From Clostridium sp. KNHs205 (lineage in GTDB: Bacteria > Bacillota > Clostridia > Lachnospirales > Lachnospiraceae), in contig NZ_JNLE01000005.1 of NCBI RefSeq assembly GCF_000702945.1, forward strand, positions 1,550,001-1,614,000: DNA of 64,000 nucleotides, given 5' to 3'. The notes below the pieces were generated by a model that was not told where the DNA came from, ran no database searches, and saw nothing but the letters and a program-made list of their open reading frames with translations. A program made the translations under genes and the position numbers. Positions 26,842 through 35,030 of the stretch are shown one piece after another (the first letter of the stretch is position 1; every line of letters starts with the position of its first letter).

Positions 26842-26859
26842 TCCAATTATCTCTTTGAG
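26842..26859. repeat. att core copy identical to the rpsI 3' end (distal island end)
   Basis: The 18-mer TCCAATTATCTCTTTGAG is identical to 43,326-43,343, which spans the last codons and stop of rpsI. It marks the distal boundary of the integrated island. Confidence 0.75.
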
Positions 26860-26885
26860 TAATGATGATTGCTTTTTGTAAGCTC

Positions 26886-27348
26886 TCATATAGTTATTTT
26901 ACATACTATATCATATGCCTTTTCGTAATTTTCATAGGGCTCTTTACCAATAGCTACTGTCATATGAAAAATATAATTATCATCAAACGGTGCTGGACAT
27001 GGACCAAATCTATTCTCTAAATTAGCGAATAAATCTTTTTGGATATGGTCAAGCTCTATGGTTTTTCTAACTCTAATACTTAAACATCCAGATGGTTCTC
27101 CACCAATAGCATTATTAGGATATACCACTAATTCCTCAAAGTTCAATTCGATAGAACTTACATTTTCTATAAACTCATCAAAAAAACCTTCGATTTCTTC
27201 AAGACTTGAATGGCTGTTTTAAAGATACATGAAATGGTAATCTTGTCATTTCAAAACCTACCTTCCCAATACGATGAGCTTCAAGAAGTATTTTTCTACC
27301 GTAGTTTTCAACTTCATCATCCGCAATCAATACAACTGTAGCCTTCAT
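26886..27348 (-). pseudogene. frameshifted 2'-5' RNA ligase/2H phosphodiesterase-like gene
   Basis: From the ATG at 27348 (GGAGGTTTGAA upstream) the frame gives ATVVLIADDEVENYG and LPFHVSLKQPF, then is broken near 27,214. The next frame continues LEEIEGFFDEFIE and ends with FHMTVAIGKEPYENY. HVS and HMT are the paired HxT/S motifs of the 2H fold. The C-terminus seems cut short near the island boundary at 26,859. Confidence 0.7.
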
Positions 27349-27362
27349 TTCAAACCTCCGAC

Positions 27363-27989
27363 TCACCCTTTAATATTAGAATTTCTATGATTTATCCGTG
27401 CCTGGCCATCATGTGCCAGCCATTTACATTCAGTAACTTCCATATTCGTAAATGTGGCCTTAAAAGAAGAAGCCTCCGGGCTACAAGCATATATTCCAAA
27501 CTGAATTTCGCCAGCAGCTTTATACATATGACAGATTCTCATCTGTTTATACTTTTTTCCATCTTCAGAGCATTCAATGCAGTAATCATCTTCCCGTCTG
27601 CTGAATCTGTACCACATAGACTTGATTCGTGCATCTATCTCAGTTGTTGCCCAATCTGAATATCCATTATTTGTAACCACGCTTCCAAGATGCTGAAATT
27701 CTTCATTCTCATATTCAATAGAGCCTTTCAGCCAATTTTCATTATCAAGGTACATAACGATACCACATTGATCAAAACGCATCTTACTCTCAAACTCGGT
27801 CTTTACAACGAATGAAAATAACTTCTCTGTTGTTTTCATCTGTAATACAGGTGCATTATCATTTCTGAAATGATAGTATGTTCGCTGCCATAAATCTGTG
27901 TGTGGATTTGTGATGATCTCAATTCGTTCTTCTGAAATAGAATATTCTTTAGGTTCTCTCGTCCATTTCCATTCTGTTTTCTTTATCAT
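27363..27989 (-). CDS. DUF1349 family protein
   Basis: This 208-residue soluble protein matches DUF1349 (concanavalin-like jelly roll). It shows TDLWQRTYYHFRNDNAP, FDQCGIVMYLDNENWLKGSIEYE, MWYRFSRREDDYCIECS and QFGIYACSPEASSFKATF. Relatives are annotated loosely as regulators or lectin-like proteins, and no activity is firm. It lies just upstream of the broken 2H gene on the same strand, 14 bp apart, so both were probably one operon. Confidence 0.85.
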   Translation of the reverse strand: MIKKTEWKWTREPKEYSISEERIEIITNPHTDLWQRTYYHFRNDNAPVLQMKTTEKLFSFVVKTEFESKMRFDQCGIVMYLDNENWLKGSIEYENEEFQHLGSVVTNNGYSDWATTEIDARIKSMWYRFSRREDDYCIECSEDGKKYKQMRICHMYKAAGEIQFGIYACSPEASSFKATFTNMEVTECKWLAHDGQARINHRNSNIKG

Positions 27990-28072
27990 GTAACTTTCCC
28001 TCTCAGCATTGAAATATAAATCTGTTATCGTTAAGAAAATAAGAATTTCACCTCATCATATATGTGGCTTTC

Positions 28073-28220
28073 CTAGCCATCTTTTTGCACCTTCTTTACA
28101 TTTAAGTCTAGATTCCTTGTCCCATCCAGTTCCATCTTTATGCACGCCAACCTATTCATCCATTCATTCTGTTCATTAAGATCCGGCCAACCAGTACTCT
28201 CATAATCTCGATTATATTCC
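28073..28220 (-). pseudogene. unidentified broken coding remnant
   Basis: One frame reads YNRDYESTGWPDLNEQNEWM and runs to a TAG at 28075-28073; a second frame reads VHKDGTGWDKESRLKCKEGA then KRWLGKPHI before a stop. The two look like pieces of one gene joined by an indel. I do not recognise the family. Confidence 0.3.
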
Positions 28221-28260
28221 AAAACAATCGTTCATATACATGTGAAACCAATTAAAAACA

Positions 28261-28716
28261 TCAAATGTCTAATTCCATATTACAATACATTTCACTGCTA
28301 TCACGTACAGGTTGTCTTTCTTCTGATACAATTCTGAATCCTAACTTCTGATAGAATTTGCATGCTTTTATATTTCTTTGCTGAACATCTAACTTTATCT
28401 TTTTAATACAAGGATTTGCTTCAAACAAGTCACTAAATATTTCTTTTCCATAACCTTTATGTCTTTCTTTATCGAGTAGTACTACAATATATAAATCACA
28501 TACATTATCTATTAATTTATACATTATCCATCCTATTGGCTTGGCTCCATCTATAATTATATTTGATTCGATATCTTTATAATATTGAAATCTTTCTATC
28601 CAGTCTTCTTCTATTGTGTCATTTTCTACAAAGTACAATTCATACTCAGGATTAGAAAAAATTTGAGTCAAAAAATGAGCATCACTATCTTGAATTCTTC
28701 TGTATTTGAATTTCAT
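28261..28716 (-). CDS. GNAT-family N-acetyltransferase
   Basis: This 151-residue protein is a single GNAT domain. Beta-4 LYIVVLLDKERHKGYGKEIFSDLF contains the R/H-x-x-G-x-G acetyl-CoA loop, and the C-terminus has NIKACKFYQKLGFRIVSEE, typical of RimI-like enzymes. AAAGGAT precedes the start. Acceptor unknown. Confidence 0.85.
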   Translation of the reverse strand: MKFKYRRIQDSDAHFLTQIFSNPEYELYFVENDTIEEDWIERFQYYKDIESNIIIDGAKPIGWIMYKLIDNVCDLYIVVLLDKERHKGYGKEIFSDLFEANPCIKKIKLDVQQRNIKACKFYQKLGFRIVSEERQPVRDSSEMYCNMELDI

Positions 28717-28774
28717 TTCTGGTTATCCTTTCATGTCACTTATTTCATCAAATTAGAATTTCCTGTTTTTAACA

Positions 28775-29144
28775 TTATTTCGTAACATCATTGACTAATA
28801 CAACACCATTCTCACATTTCCAATCCAATCCGCCTTCTGATAATTCGAATACCTTGGCATGTCCAAAGGCTGCGAGATTATTCTTTATCTGTATTACAGT
28901 CCTTAAGTTTGGCTCACCCTCGATTCTTCCTACTAACAAAACACTTCTTGCTACCGCTTAGAAATTAATCAATCCCATCCCTCTGTAAGCGGCTTTATTA
29001 TCTGAATCTTTATTCATGCCCTATAAGGACAATGGCACATTTGCATTTCCCCGCCAAGGCACTTAATCGCTTAGTCATATTTCTTGCTTCATTTGCTCTG
29101 TTCATGCCCATTCCACCACCGAGATACGCCTGTATAGGATCCAT
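28775..29144 (-). pseudogene. remnant of a RepA/DnaB-like replicative ATPase of phage or ICE type
   Basis: From 29144 the frame reads MDPIQAYLGGGMGMNRANEA, then CAIVLIGH; an indel moves to MNKDSDNKAAYRGMG; an in-frame TAA follows; then AVARSVLLVGRIEGEPNLRT and KNNLAAFGHAKVFEL up to a natural stop. This is the C-terminal half of an AAA_25-type RepA ATPase common on Firmicutes prophages and conjugative elements. It is nonfunctional. Confidence 0.7.
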
Positions 29145-29214
29145 CCTCCGCTGTTTGATATAACCCAACAAGGATAAAAATTATCGCAGGACACTCCAGA
29201 GCTATTTCACTTAC

Positions 29215-29312
29215 CGAAAAGGCATTAAGGGTTTCCTCAACGCTGTTGCATACTAATTCTTTCAATTCGTTATGGATAAGTTCCTGCTTAATTGTATAAT
29301 GTTATTGGACAT
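29215..29312 (-). mobile_element. fragment of an IS256-family transposase gene
   Basis: The ATG at 29312 with AAAGGAGG upstream begins MSNNIIQL; after an indel the frame gives KQELIHNELKELVCNSVEET then LNAF, the typical N-terminus of IS256 (Mutator-type) transposases. Only about 32 residues remain. Inverted words GGACATGTTCTATAGCC and GGCTATAGACCATGTCT around 29,302-29,385 may be the IS end. Confidence 0.6.
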
Positions 29313-29558
29313 GTTCTATAGCCTCCTTTGTGAGAATTGGTTGTGGTGACTTTATTTTACCAAACGGCTATAGACCATGTCTATTTTTATTAAATGAATT
29401 TACGAAATTAATTATACGTCATCTATATACACACCTGGATATCGAAGTACTATTAGCAGTAATCTATAAAATATAATGAGATTTTTGTTACCTACTTGTT
29501 CCTTACGGTCTACTTTTTCCACTTTTCAGTACTTCTCACTACAACTCGCGATAAAAGA

Positions 29559-29590
29559 AAAACCCCAGAAACACTGAGTTTCTGAGGTTT
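29559..29590 (-). terminator. terminator next to the 29,616 att core
   Basis: On the minus strand AAACCTCAGAAAC pairs with GTTTCTGGGGTT and is followed by TTTCTTTT. A terminator at this place also follows the att cores at 26,847, 41,989 and 43,330. Confidence 0.7.
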
Positions 29591-29615
29591 GTAAGTTCTT
29601 CGTAATATTCTCTTG

Positions 29616-29628
29616 ATTATCTCTTTGA
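29616..29628. repeat. att core copy
   Basis: ATTATCTCTTTGA matches the rpsI 3' end core. It separates the decayed 2.8-kb segment from the 11-kb defence segment. The adjacent 29629-29755 has no gene but two TTTAAGTGG repeats. Confidence 0.6.
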
Positions 29629-29755
29629 AAAGAGAATGTAGGGCTTTAAGTGGCTTAGATACTAGGGTTTTAAGTGGTAGTGTTACTTATGGGTGTATTA
29701 CTCAAGGCTACTGATGACTATCCTTATCTCAACTTTTTAATTCACATAGTTAACT

Positions 29756-30352
29756 TCAATAATTTACTAATTGCAATATATTTTCAACTATTCTGTCAAC
29801 ACTGATTTCTATTTCTTCTTCTGTATTCACCTCAATTACGCTAATACCCATATCCTTAATAATTCTTAACGCCTCTTGTAAAAACTGTAATTCTTTTATC
29901 ACATTTTGTTCTGTTTCAAAACGTGTATAGCTATTTCTACTTTTTAATCTTTGTACTATCGTGCTACTATCGGCATAAACAATACAATATAAATCGGGCA
30001 ATACTATTTTTTTATGTAAATTAATAATAAAATCGACATCAACACCATCCAATCTTTGCAAAAGTAATGATGACACAAAATACCTGTCACTTAGTACTAT
30101 CTTGTTTCTATTGATTTCAGGCAATATTTCTTTTGTTATGTGATTATATCTATCTGCTGCAACTAAACATGCTAAGGATTCTTTATCAATAGTCTCACTA
30201 ATTTTTCTTGTAAATAAACCCAATTCAGAATTCGTTGGTTCAGATGTAAGGTATGTCTCTAAATTATAATTTTGAAGTTTTCTTTGTACTTCACGAATGA
30301 TTGTAGATTTTCCAGAGCCATTCGGTCCATCAAATGCGATAAACTTTCCCAT
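29756..30352 (-). CDS. thymidylate kinase-like nucleotide kinase
   Basis: This 198-residue P-loop kinase resembles dTMP kinase. It has Walker A FDGPNGSGKST at residues 7-17, SEPTNSELG, the base-binding ADRYNHI and the DR motif LSDRYFVSSLLLQRLDG. Phosphorylation of a nucleoside monophosphate is the expected reaction. It is the last gene of a seven-gene operon (37,789 to 29,756), 11 bp after the HAD gene, with AAAGGAG upstream. A housekeeping role is less likely in this mobile context. It may supply or modify a nucleotide for the radical SAM partner. Confidence 0.8.
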   Translation of the reverse strand: MGKFIAFDGPNGSGKSTIIREVQRKLQNYNLETYLTSEPTNSELGLFTRKISETIDKESLACLVAADRYNHITKEILPEINRNKIVLSDRYFVSSLLLQRLDGVDVDFIINLHKKIVLPDLYCIVYADSSTIVQRLKSRNSYTRFETEQNVIKELQFLQEALRIIKDMGISVIEVNTEEEIEISVDRIVENILQLVNY

Positions 30353-30363
30353 ATTTCTCCTTT

Positions 30364-31686
30364 TTACTCAAAGTTAATGCGTAGTTTTCTTAACTCATTT
30401 TTTAAGTTTATAATTTCTTTATCATCATTTAGTGAAAATTGAATCGCATATATTCCATAATCCGATGCTACCTTAACATTTTTTTCATGATCATCTATAA
30501 ACAAAATTTCATAAGGTTCAAATTTCATTTTATCACAAACAAGTTTAAAGAACTCCTTGTCTGGTTTTAATAGTTTACATTCATATGATAAAAATCTGTT
30601 CTTCGGTGGGAATACATTTAAATATCCTTTTTCATTATAATTCCCCCCATTAATTGCATCCATGTTCGAAAGTACTCCAACCTCATATCCATGTTCTTTC
30701 AAATTTTCAGCTAATTTCTTCATTAGTGGATTTGGCTTCCATATATTTTTCCACAACTCTTCTATATCATGTCTTTCATTGTAAGTTAATTCCCTTTTTA
30801 TTTTATCTTCAACCCATTGATTAATTGTTTTCTCACCCAGATTTAATTTATCATCTAGAACCAATTTCTGATTCCAGTTCGCTTGTATATTTTGAGACAG
30901 CTTTGAATTTATAACCTTTAAAAAATCATTTGTAAAGTCTCCGTCAAAGTATACACCTCCCATATCAAATAGTACTGCGGAAATTAAAGGATTTCTGGCA
31001 TTACTATAAATCAAATCAAATGATTCAATCAATTTATTAATTACAAACTGATTTTCTAGATTTAGTATTTTAAATTTTCCTTTTTTATCCATTTTTTCAA
31101 CTAACAAACACTCATAAGTTCCATCTTTGCATCTTTTAATCTGTCCACGTAAGTTATGAAATTTATCCGATTCTTCATCATATTTCCTAATATTGACCTT
31201 ATTGTCATATAGCCTTTTATAAATTTTTTTTAACTCATTTTTCTTAACATGATTTTCATATTGTTTACATAATACTTTACATTTTTCACCTAATAATTCT
31301 ATTTTTTCCAACTGTGTATTGCACTTAAGTAAAAAATCGATATCTCCTCCTAGTATGTATAATTCACATGCATCATTTAAAAATTCATCAAATTTTATTT
31401 GGATACCATGTTCGTCAAAAATGTTATTTGTGCTATTAGATACCATTTTAGCAATCGATTTATATATCATATACGAAATTATCATACCAATTATTGCAGC
31501 AATAATTATATACTCAACAACATTTTGCTCGTACTGTTTGATCAAGAATCTTAATATGAAATTATTTATTTCTTCATTTGGTTTAAATGAATAAATTGTC
31601 GGTAGCATAATCCATCCACATATATAAAACATTATTGTTAATATTATTGATATAAACAAATCGAACAATCCACTAATTTTTTTCAT
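30364..31686 (-). CDS. membrane-anchored HAD-hydrolase fusion
   Basis: The ATG at 31686 (AAGGAG six bases upstream) gives 440 residues. Two hydrophobic helices lie at about 11-31 and 58-76. A middle domain (105-230) begins CELYILGGDIDFL and includes KIYKRLYDNKVNIRKYD, somewhat like a PLD-type fold but without an HKD motif. A C-terminal HAD domain follows, with LFDMGGVYFD (Asp 241), VGVLSNMDA, LLKPDKEFF and LFIDDHEKNVKVA. The HAD motif I has Gly instead of the second Asp. It overlaps the EEP gene by 14 bp. A membrane-tethered phosphatase with a sensor-like domain is my inference. Confidence 0.75.
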   Translation of the reverse strand: MKKISGLFDLFISIILTIMFYICGWIMLPTIYSFKPNEEINNFILRFLIKQYEQNVVEYIIIAAIIGMIISYMIYKSIAKMVSNSTNNIFDEHGIQIKFDEFLNDACELYILGGDIDFLLKCNTQLEKIELLGEKCKVLCKQYENHVKKNELKKIYKRLYDNKVNIRKYDEESDKFHNLRGQIKRCKDGTYECLLVEKMDKKGKFKILNLENQFVINKLIESFDLIYSNARNPLISAVLFDMGGVYFDGDFTNDFLKVINSKLSQNIQANWNQKLVLDDKLNLGEKTINQWVEDKIKRELTYNERHDIEELWKNIWKPNPLMKKLAENLKEHGYEVGVLSNMDAINGGNYNEKGYLNVFPPKNRFLSYECKLLKPDKEFFKLVCDKMKFEPYEILFIDDHEKNVKVASDYGIYAIQFSLNDDKEIINLKNELRKLRINFE

Positions 31687-32479
31687 TGTAAGCTCCTTCT
31701 TCATAAAAGCCAACATCCAGTTTCATTGCTGAATGATCTGTGAATTTATTTTCATCACTTCTCGTTTCATGCAAGTAATTGCAATTCACATTCCGACAAA
31801 TAATCTTATTTGATATAAACATATGATCATACCTATACCCCTTTTTAGTTCTTCCTACCCAACTGTATTCACTCTTCTGTGGATTAAGTTTTCTATATAT
31901 GTCACAATATCCTAAATCAAATAACTTATCATAAAAATCGTATTCCCACGAAAAAAATGTCGAGTAGTGTGGATTATGATTTCTTTCTAATATATTGAAA
32001 TCTCCACACACTACATCAACAGCAGAAGAATTCTCAGATAGATAATCAACTACTTCTTCTAAAAAAAATTTTTTTCTCAAAATCTTTCTTTCAGACCTAT
32101 CTCTAGAAGGTACATATAGACCAACAACTCTTATTTTTCTGATAGGATGTTCTACTTCTATATCAATAGCTCTTCCATAATACTCAATATTCTGATCAAA
32201 CAAAAAATTAGCATTTGCAAGTGGCCATTTGCTAATAATCATTACACCAAGATCCCTTGTTATACTTTTCGGAAAAGACACATAATACTTCTGTTTTTTT
32301 GAATTTGTATCCATCTTTCCCAAAAAGTATTGTTCCATATAATTACATCCAACACTGTTTTTTGTTTCAGTTAAGATAAAAACATCCTCTTCTCTATTTT
32401 CAATCCACTGTATTTGTTTCTGGACTCTTTCGTAAGATGGATTCCCAATGTTTAATGTTAATAATTTAATTTTTTCCAC
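31673..32479 (-). CDS. endonuclease/exonuclease/phosphatase (EEP) family protein
   Basis: The protein (268 residues from the GTG at 32479, with AAAGGAT upstream; a TTG at 32512 is weaker) has EEP metal-dependent hydrolase motifs in order: LTLNIGNPS, FILTETKNS, GLYVPSRD, VCGDFNI, YSWVGRTKKGYRYDHMF and TDHSAMKLD. Glu, Asp-Asn and Asp-His are the expected catalytic residues. The family includes ExoIII-like nucleases and phosphodiesterases. It is the fifth gene of the operon and overlaps the HAD gene. Confidence 0.85.
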   Translation of the reverse strand: MEKIKLLTLNIGNPSYERVQKQIQWIENREEDVFILTETKNSVGCNYMEQYFLGKMDTNSKKQKYYVSFPKSITRDLGVMIISKWPLANANFLFDQNIEYYGRAIDIEVEHPIRKIRVVGLYVPSRDRSERKILRKKFFLEEVVDYLSENSSAVDVVCGDFNILERNHNPHYSTFFSWEYDFYDKLFDLGYCDIYRKLNPQKSEYSWVGRTKKGYRYDHMFISNKIICRNVNCNYLHETRSDENKFTDHSAMKLDVGFYEEGAYNEKN

Positions 32480-32496
32480 TATAATATCCTTTAAAT

Positions 32497-33552
32497 TTAT
32501 TTTTGGGGACAAAGTTCAAAATCACATTCTTCAATATATCGTCCCTCTCCGATTTTTGCTGCTATACACCCTCTGCTGCATTCCTTACTACAATTTATTC
32601 TTATACTTTCCTTTCTAGGCAACTGATAGTTTTTCAGTAATTTATCTAAATTTTCTGGTTTTTCTAATATGTTACCGAGATAAAAGTCTTCTGGTTTATA
32701 TTTGCTTTCCATGTTATTAGCTCCAAACACCATATATGGGCATATTGCAATGTTCCCATCTGTAAAAACATATAACACTTTTCCATAATTACATTTACTC
32801 AAAGGTTTATGTTCATTAGGAAATCTGATGTATACAATATCGAACATATCATCGATAAAATCTTTGGTTCTATTTCTCAATTCATTAAGTTCTTGTTGAC
32901 TAAATGCTAAATTCTTTGACATTTCTCCGCGCCCATATTGAGATAAGGGATTCATTAATACATATTTAGCATGAATCGATTTTGCAAATTTACAAAGTTC
33001 TACATATTCTTCAATCGAAGAAAACTTATTTGGAGTAACCAATATTCCGTTTAATAAATTATTTTCGCTTAAAAACATTATATTTTGTTTGACCATGTCA
33101 AATAAACTTGGGATTGGGCTATTTCTAAAACCTCCATGTGAGGCATTAGAAAACCCATCAAGGCTAATATTAAATTTGACATTTTCATGCTTCTTTATTC
33201 TCTTTATGATGGTAGCGTCAAGCAAGCTACCATTTGAACATACCGTTACAGATATTTTATTTTGATCAAAAGCTTCAATTATATCATAAATTTTTTCATG
33301 AACTAAAGGTTCTCCCCCTGTTAATGTTACCTTGATAATATTATTTTTTTTAAAATATGGTATTACCATATTTGTTATACTTTCATACGGCATTTGATTG
33401 CCTTCATATTCAGCAGAAAGAAAACAATGATTGCAACGCAAATTGCATTTTTCAGTAATTTGCAACAAACTTTTCTTGTACGGCTCTTTAATAGTTGTCC
33501 TAAAAAAACACGCTGATGCTTCTTTAGGATTGTATAAATCAATCTTCTCCAT
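32497..33552 (-). CDS. radical SAM protein with SPASM-type C-terminal cluster domain
   Basis: The 351-residue enzyme has the SAM-cleaving [4Fe-4S] motif CNLRCNHC at 36-43 and TGGEPL at 78-83. The C-terminus has the SPASM/twitch signature C254-x11-G-x4-C271, then C321, C325, C329, C343 and C348, which ligate auxiliary clusters. SPASM enzymes usually modify peptides or proteins. No precursor-peptide gene is visible in the operon. AGGAGG precedes the ATG, 18 bp after the AlbA_2 gene. It is not viperin-like at the C-terminus, though the neighbouring nucleotide kinase recalls prokaryotic viperin loci. Confidence 0.85.
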   Translation of the reverse strand: MEKIDLYNPKEASACFFRTTIKEPYKKSLLQITEKCNLRCNHCFLSAEYEGNQMPYESITNMVIPYFKKNNIIKVTLTGGEPLVHEKIYDIIEAFDQNKISVTVCSNGSLLDATIIKRIKKHENVKFNISLDGFSNASHGGFRNSPIPSLFDMVKQNIMFLSENNLLNGILVTPNKFSSIEEYVELCKFAKSIHAKYVLMNPLSQYGRGEMSKNLAFSQQELNELRNRTKDFIDDMFDIVYIRFPNEHKPLSKCNYGKVLYVFTDGNIAICPYMVFGANNMESKYKPEDFYLGNILEKPENLDKLLKNYQLPRKESIRINCSKECSRGCIAAKIGEGRYIEECDFELCPQK

Positions 33553-33570
33553 ACTCTCCCTCCTAATTGT

Positions 33571-35025
33571 CTATCTGTATTTTATTTTTAGCACATATCT
33601 CCTACCTCTATGCTCACCACTTGCCATCAAAATATCTTTTTCAACCAGTCCATTCAAATAATTTCTAGCCGCAGTGGTTCCAATCTGAAGTAGATCTCTT
33701 GCAATTCCATTTGTGATAAACTCATTCCTACCAAGATATTCAATAATACGAATTTCTTTTTCCGATAATTCAACACCTTTTCCGTACTTTTCACGCAAAG
33801 AATCAACACTTTTCATTGCTTTATCATCACTTATCAACACTTTATCGCCATTTTGTGTTGATTTTATAGTATCTTTACCAACACCGTCATCAGAATTTCT
33901 TCGATAAAACACAACGACAAAACCTGATTTCATAAGTTTAAATTCTACTTTTACACCAGCTTCTTTGCATGCAAATGTAATTCGTTTTAAACCCGAACCA
34001 AAGCTTTCCACATCTTTTGAATAATATATGATACTGGTAATTAATGGTTTCCTTCTCACTGGACGCTCTTCATTTTCAATAAAATCCTCTGGCACATAAC
34101 CTGTTGGGAATGCCCCTGGATTATATATTTCAATCCTATTTTTATAAATGGCAACTTCATTACATTGCCTTGCATTATAGTCTTTATGACAAAAAGAATT
34201 AATTAGTGCCTCTCTAATTGCTGAAGTCGGAACTTCTGGAATTTCTTTTCTCTGTATTGAACCATCAAATTCGACACGCCAATGAATGTTATTTACAATG
34301 TATTTTTCCGCCAAATCAACAAGTTCGAATACGGTTCCATGATAGCGTTGAATATCATTAAATGTTAATCTTTCTTCTGTTGAAAATATTGCCATTTGAA
34401 GCTCACACAGGTTTGTATCACAGAACAACACTGCTCCAGCATTTAACAAAGTATCTTCCTTGGTTAAAAACAATTTATTAAGGACTGTTTTCTTGTCCGA
34501 ATATTCAAAATCAATTCTTTTAACACTATAAGCTTTATCTATATAGGCTTCTAAAATATCGTCTTTTGCATTCTGAACTTTCCATTCAGAAAGACTATTT
34601 TCCCATAGGTTCGCACTATCATTTTTCTGCTTATATCTATTTTCTATTTCCTGTGGAGACATTGGTAAATCTTCATCTGCCACTCTTATCTTCACTTGTC
34701 CATAAGCGTAATATGGAACTTCTGTTCCTTCAAATTTCACATGAATACAAGGTCTATCATTCAAATATACAATCTTGATTTCTGGATATATCTTTGGCTC
34801 AATATGATTCTTAATAGCATTACTGACATCTCTTAATGTTTTTTCATTTATGATTTGACCTATTGGAGTTCCATCTGGTAACACCCCAAAATAAAGTTCT
34901 CCGTATTGATGTTTATTTAAAATGGCTACAATCAAAATCATAGCTTCTTTCATTTCTCCTGTAGATTTTTTGAATTCTAAGGTTTCTGTTTCCATTCCTA
35001 GTTTCCGTGTATTCACCCCTCTCAT
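33571..35025 (-). CDS. AlbA_2 (Schlafen-type) ATP-binding regulator
   Basis: This 484-residue protein has an N-terminal AlbA_2/Schlafen domain (LEFKKSTGEMKEAMILIVAI, GELYFGVLPDGTPIGQ), a middle HATPase_c_4-like region (IREALINSFCHKDYNARQCN, IEIYNPGAFPTGYVPED, ESFGSGLKRI), and a C-terminal winged-helix segment (EKEIRIIEYLGRNEFITNGI, then TTAARNYL). Such proteins are called divergent-AAA or transcription factors, and some act in phage defence. It is the third gene of the operon, five bp after the helicase gene. Confidence 0.85.
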   Translation of the reverse strand: MRGVNTRKLGMETETLEFKKSTGEMKEAMILIVAILNKHQYGELYFGVLPDGTPIGQIINEKTLRDVSNAIKNHIEPKIYPEIKIVYLNDRPCIHVKFEGTEVPYYAYGQVKIRVADEDLPMSPQEIENRYKQKNDSANLWENSLSEWKVQNAKDDILEAYIDKAYSVKRIDFEYSDKKTVLNKLFLTKEDTLLNAGAVLFCDTNLCELQMAIFSTEERLTFNDIQRYHGTVFELVDLAEKYIVNNIHWRVEFDGSIQRKEIPEVPTSAIREALINSFCHKDYNARQCNEVAIYKNRIEIYNPGAFPTGYVPEDFIENEERPVRRKPLITSIIYYSKDVESFGSGLKRITFACKEAGVKVEFKLMKSGFVVVFYRRNSDDGVGKDTIKSTQNGDKVLISDDKAMKSVDSLREKYGKGVELSEKEIRIIEYLGRNEFITNGIARDLLQIGTTAARNYLNGLVEKDILMASGEHRGRRYVLKIKYR

Positions 35026-35030
35026 TTTAT

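Noticed and set aside
32497..33552. Prokaryotic viperin
   Set aside because: The CxxxCxxC core and kinase neighbour fit, but the C-terminal SPASM cysteines and the length do not.
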